Shown: in pieces, positions 19,080 through 30,268 of the stretch
Layout: each line of letters begins with the position of its first letter
How positions within the stretch are numbered: the stretch's first letter is position 1
NCBI GenBank assembly: GCA_902597545.1
Contig: CACJYD010000007.1
Coordinates: forward strand, 1 to 64,000
Length of the DNA stretch: 64,000 bases
Reading direction: 5' to 3'
Source: an uncultured Bacteroidota bacterium
GTDB lineage: Bacteria; Bacteroidota; Bacteroidia; Flavobacteriales; Flavobacteriaceae
Translations under genes and position numbers: made by a program
The notes under the pieces: generated by a model
The model's database searches: none
Seen by the model: only the letters and a program-made list of their open reading frames with translations
Told to the model about the DNA's origin: nothing

Positions 19080-19589
19080 TTGAATCAGTATAAAAAAACA
19101 TGGCCAATAAGTGTTGAAAAAGAAATAGATGCTAGTACTGAAAAAATTTGGAATATTATTTCTAAAGAAGGCAATTTAAATCTTGTTCATCCTTTTTGTA
19201 AAAATAATTATGCCCTAGCATGGGCATCTGAAAATTCTGTTGATGTTCTTGAATATTTAAATGGATTAACATTTATTCGAGAATTTAAAACATGGAATCC
19301 AGGTGAAGGTTACAGCTTATTGATTGGAACAAAAAAAGGAAAAAAATCATATGTCGAATGGAAGATTACAACTAGAAATAAAAAAAATTATCTTTCAATA
19401 ACAGTTTATACGCATTATATGAAAAATTATCCAAAATTCATTTCCTTCTTCCCATATGAATTTATGATTAAACCTAACCTTAAAAAATATTTACAAAGTG
19501 TTATAGGGGGAATAAATTACCATTTATTAAACGATAAAGTTGTGCCCCGAAATTACTTTGGAGAACATAAATGGTTTTCTAAGAAATAG
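19080..19589 (+). CDS. SRPBCC-family (START/Bet v1-like) protein
   Basis: 169-residue protein that begins with TTG immediately after murQ; no in-frame ATG lies before the conserved region. SVEKEIDASTEKIWNIISKEGNL is the characteristic first strand and helix of SRPBCC ligand-binding folds, with later WNPGEGYSLLIGT and SYVEWKITTR strands. Such proteins bind hydrophobic ligands or act as cyclases. No specific role is deduced. Its 3' end lies 2 nt from the convergent secDF gene. Confidence 0.65.
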   Translation: MNQYKKTWPISVEKEIDASTEKIWNIISKEGNLNLVHPFCKNNYALAWASENSVDVLEYLNGLTFIREFKTWNPGEGYSLLIGTKKGKKSYVEWKITTRNKKNYLSITVYTHYMKNYPKFISFFPYEFMIKPNLKKYLQSVIGGINYHLLNDKVVPRNYFGEHKWFSKK

Positions 19590-19591
19590 AT

Positions 19592-22525
19592 TTATTTCTT
19601 TTTTAGAGTATCGTACATAACAGGTGTTGCAACAAAAACAGAGGAATAAGTTCCAATTAGAACTCCAACAATTAATGCGAACATAAAACCTCTTATTGAT
19701 TCACCTCCGAAAATAAAAATTGATACCAATACAACTAATGTGGTGAATGATGTATTTAACGTTCTGCTTAGAGTACTGTTTAATGCACCATCGACAATTC
19801 TTGGTAATTCCCAGGATGTATTTATATTTCGATATTCTCGAATTCTATCAAAAACAACAACAGTATCATTTAAAGAATAACCAATAACTGTAAGGACAGC
19901 TGCAATAAATGCTTGGTTAATTTCCATATTAAAGGGCATAAATGAGTAAGTCAAAGAGAAAATACCTAATACAACCAGAACATCATGAAAAACTGCAGAG
20001 ACTGCACCAAGTGAAAATTGCCAATTCTTAAAACGCAATAATATATATAGGAAAACTATTATTAATGATCCAAAAACAGCAAAAAATGAATTTTTCTTTA
20101 TATCGTCAGCAATGGTAGGTCCAACTTTGATCGATGACATAATTCCAACTTGCTTATCTTCGTCACCATTTACAAATTCATCAAGAGAAATATTCTCAGG
20201 CATAAATTGAATCAGATCTTGATATAAAATACTGTTTATTTCGTCGTCAATGTCAGATGAATCACTATCAACTTTGTAATTAGTAGTAATTTTTAGTTGA
20301 TTATCTGAGCCAAAAGTTTTCACTTCCGCGTTCCCTAAAACTTGAATTAAATTTGATTGAATTTTTTCCTGCGAAACTGGTTGTTCAAATCTCACTACAT
20401 ATGACCTACCACCAACAAAATCTACACCTTGATTTAGTCCATTTAAAAATAGTGAAGAAAGACCAATTATGATAAATGTTCCTGAGATAACATATGATAC
20501 TCTTCTTTTTATTAAGAATGATACTTTTAAATTACTGAGTAAGTTTTTTGTTAAAGAGGTTGAAAAATCTAATTTCTTAGATTTAGAAATATGATTTTCA
20601 ACAAGCATTCTCGTAATAAAAATAGCCGTAAACAAAGAAGTCATTATACCAATTAAAAGGGTTGTTGCAAATCCTTTAATTGGACCAGTACCAAAAATAA
20701 ATAGTACTAATGCAGTGACACCAGTTGTAATATTTGCATCTAAAATTGATGATAAAGCATTACTAAAACCATCTGAAACAGCCTGCTTAAGACCCTTTTC
20801 ACGTCTTAGCTCCTCTCTAACTCTTTCAAAGATTAGTACATTGGCATCAACAGACATACCTATAGTTAAAACAATACCAGCTATGCCAGGTAAAGTAAGT
20901 ACAGCTCCAAGTCCTGAAAGAAATCCGAAGATTAAAACTATATTTAAAACTAAGGCAACATCAGCAAATAAGCCAGCTCTTCCATAATAAAAGTACATCC
21001 AGATAAGGACTAATAAAAGAGCAATCAAAAATGAATTAATACCCTTCTCTATAGATTCTTTACCTAAAGATGGACCAACAATCTCAGATTGAATAATATC
21101 TGCAGATGCAGGTAATTTTCCAGCTCTAAGCACATTAGCTAAATCTATTGCATCATTTAAAGAAAAATCTCCTGTTATTTCAGATCTCCCACCAGAGATT
21201 GGACCACTTGTAACACCTGGTGCTGAATAAACAGTTTCATCTAATACTATTGCAATGTTGTAAGAATTTTTATACGCATCACCAGTTAAATCCTCCCAAA
21301 TTTTTGCTCCTCTACCATTCATTTGCATATTAACTGCTGGATTACCGACTTGGTCATAGCCTTGTGATGCATCTACAACAACACCACCACCTAAAGGTGG
21401 GATATTGTTTCGATTAGCTTTTATGACATATAAATCAACAATTTTAGTTTCCGGGTCAGGTATTCCCCACAAAAACTTAGTGAATCTTTTACTTGATGGC
21501 AATAATTGACGAACCTTTGGATTGTTTAGATATGAATCAAAAGTTGGTATATCTTTTTCGTAAACTTGAGCTAAAACTGGTCCTCCTTGAAATCCTGTTG
21601 TAATAACGAGATCCAAAAGTGGATTTTTTTCCATACTTAATGAATCTGCTTTAACCTCTACATCAGCAAGAAGATCCTCAATTTCATTTGACTCTTGGTC
21701 TTTAGTCTCTTCAACTGATTGATCTACTATGTCTTTTACCACTTGATTAGCCTGCTGAAGGAAACTAAAAAATTCAACATTCTTTTCAGTTGTCCAAAAC
21801 TCAAGTTGAGCTGTGCTTTGCAATAATTTTTTTACTCTTTCAACATCCTTTGCGCCAGGGAGCTCCACTAAAATTCTACCAGAGTTACCTAATCTCTGAA
21901 TGTTAGGTTGAGTAACTCCAAACTTATCTATTCTTTTTCTTAAAACTTCAAAAGCAGATGTAATAGATTCATCAATTTTGGTTCTTAAAATTGGTTTTAC
22001 CTCGTCATTTGACATTTGGAAATTTATTTCATCACTTAGGGTTCTATTTGCAAATACATCTGGTGATGCAAGGTTTGCATCATCATTTTCCTCAAAAGCA
22101 ATGAAGAAAGACTCTAGGTATGTATCATTTGAGCTTTTTTGAAGTTCATCAGCCTTGTCCAAGGATTGGTTAAAATAAGGATCATTTGTATTCTCAGCCA
22201 AACCCTTAAGGATATCTTTCACAGAAATCTGTAAAATAACATTTATACCACCCTTTAAATCTAAACCTTTATTAAGTTCTTTTTCCTTGGCATCTTTATA
22301 AGATGTTATTCCAAAAACTCTAATATTTGCAACTGAGTCTAAATATGTTCTTTGAACTAGCTCTCTCTTTATTGAAAAATCTTTTTCTTGATCGCTAATT
22401 TGAGTAATAGAGTAGTTAAGGGCATCTTTTTCAATTTTGCTTACAACATATGTATAAGAAATCTGAAGAATACTAATGAACGTAAAAAGAATGGCAGTAA
22501 ACTTAACTAAACTATTTTTATGCAT
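19592..22525 (-). CDS. secDF: Fused protein translocase subunit SecDF
   Basis: 977-residue fusion of SecD and SecF, which uses the proton gradient to complete protein export. The N-terminal membrane segment (about 6-26) is followed by the large P1 periplasmic domain, with DLKGGINVILQ near residue 75 and RIDKFGVTQPNI. The SecD membrane block (GIVLTIGMSVDANVLIFERVREE) comes next, then the SecF half starting near residue 690 (GVDFVGGRSY) and ending with SLNDTVVVFDRIRE. Such fusions are usual in Bacteroidota. A good -33/-7 promoter lies directly upstream. Confidence 0.95.
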   Translation of the reverse strand: MHKNSLVKFTAILFTFISILQISYTYVVSKIEKDALNYSITQISDQEKDFSIKRELVQRTYLDSVANIRVFGITSYKDAKEKELNKGLDLKGGINVILQISVKDILKGLAENTNDPYFNQSLDKADELQKSSNDTYLESFFIAFEENDDANLASPDVFANRTLSDEINFQMSNDEVKPILRTKIDESITSAFEVLRKRIDKFGVTQPNIQRLGNSGRILVELPGAKDVERVKKLLQSTAQLEFWTTEKNVEFFSFLQQANQVVKDIVDQSVEETKDQESNEIEDLLADVEVKADSLSMEKNPLLDLVITTGFQGGPVLAQVYEKDIPTFDSYLNNPKVRQLLPSSKRFTKFLWGIPDPETKIVDLYVIKANRNNIPPLGGGVVVDASQGYDQVGNPAVNMQMNGRGAKIWEDLTGDAYKNSYNIAIVLDETVYSAPGVTSGPISGGRSEITGDFSLNDAIDLANVLRAGKLPASADIIQSEIVGPSLGKESIEKGINSFLIALLLVLIWMYFYYGRAGLFADVALVLNIVLIFGFLSGLGAVLTLPGIAGIVLTIGMSVDANVLIFERVREELRREKGLKQAVSDGFSNALSSILDANITTGVTALVLFIFGTGPIKGFATTLLIGIMTSLFTAIFITRMLVENHISKSKKLDFSTSLTKNLLSNLKVSFLIKRRVSYVISGTFIIIGLSSLFLNGLNQGVDFVGGRSYVVRFEQPVSQEKIQSNLIQVLGNAEVKTFGSDNQLKITTNYKVDSDSSDIDDEINSILYQDLIQFMPENISLDEFVNGDEDKQVGIMSSIKVGPTIADDIKKNSFFAVFGSLIIVFLYILLRFKNWQFSLGAVSAVFHDVLVVLGIFSLTYSFMPFNMEINQAFIAAVLTVIGYSLNDTVVVFDRIREYRNINTSWELPRIVDGALNSTLSRTLNTSFTTLVVLVSIFIFGGESIRGFMFALIVGVLIGTYSSVFVATPVMYDTLKKK

Positions 22526-22545
22526 TTCTTAATTTTTTAGGCAAG

Positions 22546-22577
22546 CAAATATATGATTTAGAACATCACTAAACAAA
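22546..22577 (-). promoter_or_regulatory. Bacteroidota-type promoter for secDF
   Basis: The minus strand has TTTG (22574-22577), a 20-nt spacer and TATATTTG (22546-22553), which match the -33 TTTG and -7 TAnnTTTG consensus elements. Transcription would begin near 22542, leaving a ~17-nt leader. This is the best promoter match in the window. Confidence 0.6.
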
Positions 22578-22597
22578 ATTATGTGATTTATTGTTTT

Positions 22598-23530
22598 CTA
22601 GGTGTGACTAGAGAGTGTTGAATTCATTAACCTCACAGCATCTACTGATTTATTAAACTCTACAAGCTCTGATTCATTTAAATCGAGTTCAATTATTTCA
22701 TCAACACCATTTTTTCCAATTATACAAGGAACACCTATACATATATCACTATGATTGTACTCACCGTCGAGCAAGACAGAACACGGAATTATTTTTTTCT
22801 TATCATTTAGAATTGAATCAACTAAATAAGCTATCGATGACCCTGGAGCATACCAAGCAGATGTACCTAAAAGTTTGGTCAAGGTAGCACCTCCTACCAT
22901 TGTTGATTTAACAACCTCACTAATTTTATCATTGGAAAGTAATTTTGATATTGGCTCATCATTGTATTTTGCAAATCTATGCATTGGTATCATTGTTGTA
23001 TCTCCATGACCTCCAATAACCATAGCATCCAACCCTTTTTGTGGCTTATTTAAAGCCAAAGAAAGGTATGTTTTAAATCTAGAGCTATCTAATGCTCCAC
23101 CCATACCAATGACTTTTTTTGGATTTAGACCAGTAGATTTTAATGAAAGATATGTCATGGTATCCATTGGATTTGAAACCATTACGATGATTGGTTCCTT
23201 ATTATATTTGAGAATACTGGAGGAAACATCTTTAACAATATTTGCATTAATTCCAATTAGTTCTTCTCGAGTCATACCCGGTTTTCGAGGAATTCCTGAT
23301 GTTATCACAACAACATCACTGTCCTTAGTGAGAGAGTAATCACCTGTAGTTCCTGTAATAATGGAGTCAAAACCTTTGGTCGTAGCTGTTTGCATTAAGT
23401 CTAATGCTTTTCCCTCAGCAAAACCATCTTTAATATCTAACAATACAACATGATCTGCAATTCCTTTAGATGCGATAACATCTGCTGCTGTGGCTCCAAC
23501 ATTACCTGCTCCAACTATAGTTACTTTCAT
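22598..23530 (-). CDS. mdh: Malate dehydrogenase
   Basis: 310-residue NAD-dependent TCA-cycle enzyme of the LDH-like bacterial class. The nucleotide-binding loop GAGNVGA is at residues 7-13, the substrate-loop arginine in SGIPRKPGMTREE, and the proton-acceptor His175 in GGHGD. The loop arginines rather than a glutamine argue for malate rather than lactate. It follows gyrB by 9 nt and may be cotranscribed. Confidence 0.95.
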   Translation of the reverse strand: MKVTIVGAGNVGATAADVIASKGIADHVVLLDIKDGFAEGKALDLMQTATTKGFDSIITGTTGDYSLTKDSDVVVITSGIPRKPGMTREELIGINANIVKDVSSSILKYNKEPIIVMVSNPMDTMTYLSLKSTGLNPKKVIGMGGALDSSRFKTYLSLALNKPQKGLDAMVIGGHGDTTMIPMHRFAKYNDEPISKLLSNDKISEVVKSTMVGGATLTKLLGTSAWYAPGSSIAYLVDSILNDKKKIIPCSVLLDGEYNHSDICIGVPCIIGKNGVDEIIELDLNESELVEFNKSVDAVRLMNSTLSSHT

Positions 23531-23539
23531 ATAATAAAA

Positions 23540-25564
<2,025 letters not shown>

Positions 25565-25589
25565 TTATTAACAATTATAGCTTAAAAAG

Positions 25590-27254
25590 TTAATAGGAAT
25601 CGTTGTGTATATTTTGTACTGATCTCCCAGAAGGATCATTGAGATTTTTGAATGATTTATCCCACTCTATAGCTATTGGTGTACTACATGCAACTGATGG
25701 TACTGATGGTACCGTTTCCGCGGCTGTTTTGGAGGGAAAATGTTCTTCAAAAATACATCTGTAATAATACTCCTCTTTATTTTGTGGAGTTTGAAAAGGA
25801 AATCTTGTTGAAGCATCCTTAAATTCTTTATCAGAAACTTCATTATTTACAAGTTCTTTTAAACTGTCAATCCAACTATATCCCACCCCATCACTGAACT
25901 GTTCTTTTTGTCTCCATGCAACCTCGCTAGGTAAGTATGATTCAAAAGCTTTTCTTAAAACCCATTTTTCCATTCTATCACTTTTAATCATTTTATCATC
26001 TGGATTTAGTCTCATTGCAACATCAATAAATTCTTTATCTAAAAAAGGTACTCTACCTTCAATTCCCCAAGCAGCTAGTGATTTGTTTGCCCTCAGACAA
26101 TCGTATTGGTATAACTTATCAATTTTTCTTACAGTTTCCTTATGAAATTCTTCAGAGTTTGGGGCTTTATGAAAATATAAGTAACCTCCAAAAATTTCAT
26201 CAGCACCCTCACCCGAAAGTACCATTTTGATACCCATAGATTTAATAACTCTTGCCATTAAATACATGGGAGTCGATGCTCTAACAGTTGTTACATCATA
26301 AGTTTCTATGTGATATATAACATCCTTAATTGCATCTAAACCTTCTTGAATAGTAAAATTAATTTCATGGTGAATTGAGCCAATTTTATCTGCAACCAAT
26401 TTTGCAGCTTTCAAGTCTGGTGAACCCTCTAAGCCAACAGAGAAAGAATGTAATTGGGGATACCAAGCATCTTCAGTGTTTTTTGTTTCAATTCTCTTTT
26501 TGGAAAATTTTTTAGCTAACGCAGAAGTTATTGATGAATCTAATCCTCCAGACAAAAGAACACCATATGGAACATCACTCATTAATTGCCTGTAAACAGC
26601 ATCCTCAAGGGATTTTTTTAAAGAATCAATACTTGTATTATTATTCTTTACATTTTCATATTTCATCCAATCTCTTTTATACCACTTTTTCAATTTGCAA
26701 TCTTTACTAGACATATAATTACCCGGTGGAAAAATTTCAATTTTCTTACATCTTCCTTCCAAAGCTTTTAGTTCAGATGAAATAAATAATGTCCCTACAT
26801 CATCCCAACCCATATAAAGAGGTATAATTCCAATATGATCTCTAGCAACTAAAAATTCTTTTTTAACCTTATCATATATCACAAATCCAAATATCCCATT
26901 TAATTCATCAATAAATCTTTCTCTTTTCTCATCAAAAAGAGCAATAATAACTTCACAGTCAGATTTAGTTAAAAAATTATATTTTTTTTCTAAATCTTCT
27001 CTTAATTCATTGTGGTTATATATTTCTCCATTAGCAGCAAGGATATATCTTCCATCTTGACTAAAAAGTGGTTGCTTTCCAGATTTTGGATCAACAATTG
27101 CGAGACGTTCATGAGCTAAGATAACATCTTCATCAGAATAGATTCCATTCCAATCTGGTCCACGATGCCTAAGTTTTTTTGACATCTCCAATACATTAGG
27201 TCTAAGCTTTTCAGAATTTTCTTTGATATTTAACGCACAAACAATACCGCACAT
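25590..27254 (-). CDS. asnB: Asparagine synthase B, glutamine-hydrolysing
   Basis: 554-residue enzyme that converts aspartate to asparagine with ATP and glutamine. The catalytic Cys2 follows the initiator Met (MCGIVCAL), with the glutaminase motifs LRHRGPDWNG and LAANGEIYNH. The synthetase half contains the ATP loop LLSGGLDSSI and VLSGEGADEIFGGYLYF. Length and layout match AsnB of Bacteroidota. It stands alone between gyrB and a divergent ABC ATPase gene. Confidence 0.95.
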   Translation of the reverse strand: MCGIVCALNIKENSEKLRPNVLEMSKKLRHRGPDWNGIYSDEDVILAHERLAIVDPKSGKQPLFSQDGRYILAANGEIYNHNELREDLEKKYNFLTKSDCEVIIALFDEKRERFIDELNGIFGFVIYDKVKKEFLVARDHIGIIPLYMGWDDVGTLFISSELKALEGRCKKIEIFPPGNYMSSKDCKLKKWYKRDWMKYENVKNNNTSIDSLKKSLEDAVYRQLMSDVPYGVLLSGGLDSSITSALAKKFSKKRIETKNTEDAWYPQLHSFSVGLEGSPDLKAAKLVADKIGSIHHEINFTIQEGLDAIKDVIYHIETYDVTTVRASTPMYLMARVIKSMGIKMVLSGEGADEIFGGYLYFHKAPNSEEFHKETVRKIDKLYQYDCLRANKSLAAWGIEGRVPFLDKEFIDVAMRLNPDDKMIKSDRMEKWVLRKAFESYLPSEVAWRQKEQFSDGVGYSWIDSLKELVNNEVSDKEFKDASTRFPFQTPQNKEEYYYRCIFEEHFPSKTAAETVPSVPSVACSTPIAIEWDKSFKNLNDPSGRSVQNIHNDSY

Positions 27255-27386
27255 TTTTTTTTTGGCAAATATGGATAATTAATTTGATTTTGACTTACTT
27301 TATTTTTACATATCACATTATTTTCAACAATTGTTAAAAAACTAAAAAAAATTAAAATGAATTAATAACTTTAAAATGATATTGCA

Positions 27387-28067
27387 ATGAATTCTGAAAT
27401 AATTGTTTTTGATAAAGTTTCCTTGAAGATTAGTAAAACTAATATCCTTCATAACTTAAATTTTTCAATTTCACAAGCTGATTTTACATATTTAATTGGG
27501 AAGACTGGCAGTGGAAAAAGCAGTATAATTAGATCTATTTATTGTGACATACCTATAGAGTCAGGGAAATCAATAATTGATGGGAAAGATATTAGTAAAA
27601 TTAAAAAAAATCAAATTCCATTTTTAAGAAGAAAAATAGGTATTATTTTTCAAGATTTTAAACTTCTTTCAGATCGATCAGTTTACAGGAATTTAGAATT
27701 TGTTTTAAAAGCAACTGACTGGAAAGATAAACAAAAAATTAATGAGAGAATTGATGAGGTTTTAAATGAAGTTGGAATGATAAATTTAAAAGACAGAATG
27801 CCATATCAACTTTCGGGTGGTGAACAACAAAGAATATCAATTGCTAGGGCAATACTAAATAAACCAAATTTGATTTTAGCAGATGAGCCAACAGGGAATT
27901 TGGATCCTGGAACTAGTAAAGAAATTATGAATTTACTTATCAAAATAAATAATCAAGGAAGTACAATTTTAATGGCTACTCATGATTACGATATGATTTC
28001 TAATTTCCCAAAAAGAACATTAAGACTTGAAGATGGCAAGTTGTATGAATTAACAAAAAAAACATAA
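27387..28067 (+). CDS. FtsE-like ABC transporter ATP-binding protein
   Basis: 226-residue ATPase with Walker A GKTGSGKSS, signature LSGGEQQR, Walker B LILADEPTGNL and the H-loop ATHDYDM. Sequence style (IDGKDISKIKK..PFLRRKIGIIFQDFKLL) is that of FtsE, which with FtsX controls peptidoglycan hydrolases during division. The ftsX partner is not adjacent here, as is usual in Bacteroidota, so the assignment to FtsE rather than a LolD/MacB-type ATPase is a family-level inference. Confidence 0.8.
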   Translation: MNSEIIVFDKVSLKISKTNILHNLNFSISQADFTYLIGKTGSGKSSIIRSIYCDIPIESGKSIIDGKDISKIKKNQIPFLRRKIGIIFQDFKLLSDRSVYRNLEFVLKATDWKDKQKINERIDEVLNEVGMINLKDRMPYQLSGGEQQRISIARAILNKPNLILADEPTGNLDPGTSKEIMNLLIKINNQGSTILMATHDYDMISNFPKRTLRLEDGKLYELTKKT

Positions 28068-28075
28068 TATTTCTA

Positions 28076-28083
28076 TACATTTG
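28076..28083 (+). promoter_or_regulatory. Putative -7 promoter element for kdsA
   Basis: TACATTTG matches TAnnTTTG and ends 4 nt before the kdsA ATG. If used, the mRNA would begin at or within one or two bases of the start codon (leaderless). No -33 TTTG is found. Confidence 0.3.
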
Positions 28084-28087
28084 CGGC

Positions 28088-28888
28088 ATGATTAAGTTTA
28101 ATCATTTATTTAATAAAAAGAATTCTTTTTTACTGATTGCTGGTCCATGTGCTGTAGAAAGTGAACAGATAGCATTTGAAATTGCTGAGAAAATTCATAA
28201 AGTTTCTAAGAAACTTGATATCAACTTTGTTTTCAAGGGAAGTTTCAAAAAAGCTAACAGGAGTAAAATAGATAGTTTTACTGGTATTGGTGATGAAAAG
28301 GCCTTAGAAATTATTAAAAATATTGGTAACAGTTTTTCAATACCTACAACAACTGATATTCATGAAGTTAAAGATGCTAACCTAGCTGCAAATCATGTAG
28401 ATATTCTTCAAATACCTGCTTTTTTAGCAAGGCAAACAGATTTAATTGTAGCAGCAGCCCAAACATCTAAAATTGTTAATATTAAAAAAGGGCAATTTAT
28501 GAATCCTACATCCATGAAATTTGCAGTTGATAAGGCTAAAGATTCTGGTAACGATAAAGTATTAATTACCGAAAGAGGAAGTATGTTTGGTTACCAAGAT
28601 TTAATTGTTGATTTTAGAGGAATCCCTAAAATGAAACAATTCGCACCTGTCATTTTAGATGTAACTCATTCACTTCAGCAACCAAATCAACCATCAGGGG
28701 TTACTGGCGGTAATCCTGAACTTATAGAAACAATTGCTAAAGCTGGTATAGCATCGGGTGTAGATGGGCTTTTTATTGAAACTCATCCATCTCCAGAAAA
28801 TGCTAAAAGTGATGGAAAAAATATGCTTCCACTTGAAAAATTAGAAAATCTTTTAGTTAAACTACTTAAAATTAAATCTGCTATTTAA
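28088..28888 (+). CDS. kdsA: 3-deoxy-D-manno-octulosonate 8-phosphate synthase
   Basis: 266-residue enzyme that condenses arabinose-5-phosphate with phosphoenolpyruvate to make KDO-8-phosphate for lipopolysaccharide. Motifs are AGPCAVES near the N-terminus, FKGSFKKANRSKI, TDIHE, and DVTHSLQQP. Length matches the family. The gene indicates a Gram-negative envelope with KDO. Confidence 0.95.
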   Translation: MIKFNHLFNKKNSFLLIAGPCAVESEQIAFEIAEKIHKVSKKLDINFVFKGSFKKANRSKIDSFTGIGDEKALEIIKNIGNSFSIPTTTDIHEVKDANLAANHVDILQIPAFLARQTDLIVAAAQTSKIVNIKKGQFMNPTSMKFAVDKAKDSGNDKVLITERGSMFGYQDLIVDFRGIPKMKQFAPVILDVTHSLQQPNQPSGVTGGNPELIETIAKAGIASGVDGLFIETHPSPENAKSDGKNMLPLEKLENLLVKLLKIKSAI

Positions 28889-28898
28889 TAGTATTTAT

Positions 28899-28906
28899 TA
28901 TTTTTG
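28899..28906 (+). promoter_or_regulatory. Putative -7 promoter element for ssrA
   Basis: TATTTTTG matches TAnnTTTG and would start transcription near 28910, giving a ~22-nt 5' extension to be removed by RNase P before the mature tmRNA end at 28932. Confidence 0.35.
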
Positions 28907-28931
28907 CTTTCCATTTGTTCATTGAAATTTT

Positions 28932-29324
28932 GGGGTCGACTGGATTTGACAGCGATTTAGTAGTATTGGTAAGCAAATCGAGCGATTAGTTATAGCTCGT
29001 TAATATCAACTAAAAACTTTAAATGGCGAAAATAAATACGCTCTTGCTGCATAAGACTGAATTACAGTAGGTTTTAGCCACGTCCTACCAGGTAGGAAAG
29101 CGAGATGTCTCAAAGTTATTTTTGTTGACAATGACTTTATATGAGACACCATAATGTTAACATAGAATAACTAATGCTTCGATAGTTATTTGAAATTTTG
29201 AAGCTAAGTAGTGTTTGTGTAGTTTTCAGCTAGAACATTATCGAAAACTAAGTGAAAACTAAATTTGTAGAAAGCTAATGTTTCAGTCGTTTGGACGAGG
29301 GTTCGAATCCCTCCGACTCCACCA
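28932..29324 (+). ncRNA. ssrA: tmRNA (transfer-messenger RNA)
   Basis: Rescues stalled ribosomes by acting first as tRNA-Ala and then as mRNA. The 5' end GGGGTCGACTGGATTTGACA and the 3' end GACTCCACCA pair as the acceptor stem (GGGGTCG with CGACTCC, one G-U). GGTTCGAATCC forms the T-arm. The tag reading frame at 29025-29054 runs GGC GAA AAT AAA TAC GCT CTT GCT GCA TAA, encoding GENKYALAA, close to the GEN-YALAA tags known in Flavobacteria. Length is 393 nt, with several pseudoknot-like stems in between. An intact CCA is encoded. Confidence 0.97.
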
Positions 29325-29327
29325 ATC

Positions 29328-29356
29328 AAAACCTCACCTGTTAAGTGGGGTTTTTT
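29328..29356 (+). terminator. Rho-independent terminator of ssrA
   Basis: Starting 4 nt after the CCA end, AAACCTCAC (29329-29337) pairs with GTGGGGTTT (from 29345) around a 7-nt loop and runs into six T residues. A textbook intrinsic terminator. Confidence 0.85.
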
Positions 29357-29432
29357 ATTTTAAAAGAAATTGTCATTGAAGAATAAGCCGCTTTACCTTT
29401 ATTTATTGATTTTACACATTTTTGGTAACAGT

Positions 29433-30257
29433 TTATTTTTTATAAACTCCACTTTTTAGTTCTAATTCACCACTTTTCAGGTGTCCAAGAACATTGACAA
29501 GTTTTTGCTTAGTAGTTTCACCCATAAGAGCATTTAACCCTATTTTCGGAGGTCCAAATTCTTTCAATTTTACAAAGAGTGCATCTAAAAAATCAATACC
29601 ATATATGGTCTGATCATTAGATTGCTCTTTTGTCAAACCAAATTTCGTTAAAAAATTATCCATTTCTGCTTCTTTAAAAAGGAAACTTATTTCAGATGTA
29701 CTCGCCCATGGCATAGGGTAATTAACTTCTCCATCTCCTTTCTTTAATATTTCATAATAAAGAAAATGTCCTCCAGATTTAAGAACTCGACTTATTTCGG
29801 AATAGAACTTTTCCTTATTTGGAATATTCATTTGAACATGCTGAGTCCAGATTACATCAAACGTATTATCCTCAAATGGAAGGCTTGTAGCATCTCCTTT
29901 TATAAATGATGTCTTACTATCTAACTTTACAAGTTTAGAAAGTTCCTTAGCTGTCCTTATGTATTCTTTACTAAGGTCTAGACCTGTAACTTGACAATTA
30001 TACTCATCAGCAAGCATTCGACATGGGCCTCCAAGACCACATCCAACATCCAAAACTGTTGCTCCATCTAGGTTTAAACTATCAGCAAGTTCTTTTGATA
30101 CGGCCGCTCCTCTTACATGAAACTCATCAACACCTGCAATGTCAGATCTTTTTACCTCATTAAGATCAATACCTTGTTCTTTGAGACGATTAAGAATATC
30201 TTCATAAAGTTCTTCCTTGAGATAGTGATTTTCTATATTTTGATTTAAGTTTTCCAC
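29433..30257 (-). CDS. Class I SAM-dependent methyltransferase, sarcosine/dimethylglycine methyltransferase-like
   Basis: 274-residue soluble methyltransferase. Motif I is VLDVGCGLGGPCRML (about residues 89-103), followed by VTGLDLS, GDATSLPF and the post-motif WTQHVQMNIPNK. The last, together with YYEILKKGDG and the PMPWA segment, resembles glycine-betaine-forming sarcosine/dimethylglycine methyltransferases, but the substrate is not proven. It lies 11 nt downstream of the GH10 lipoprotein gene in the same orientation, so both may be on one transcript. Alternatives are other small-molecule methyltransferases of the UbiE/COQ5 type. Confidence 0.7.
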   Translation of the reverse strand: MENLNQNIENHYLKEELYEDILNRLKEQGIDLNEVKRSDIAGVDEFHVRGAAVSKELADSLNLDGATVLDVGCGLGGPCRMLADEYNCQVTGLDLSKEYIRTAKELSKLVKLDSKTSFIKGDATSLPFEDNTFDVIWTQHVQMNIPNKEKFYSEISRVLKSGGHFLYYEILKKGDGEVNYPMPWASTSEISFLFKEAEMDNFLTKFGLTKEQSNDQTIYGIDFLDALFVKLKEFGPPKIGLNALMGETTKQKLVNVLGHLKSGELELKSGVYKK

Positions 30258-30268
30258 CTTGTGGTTTT

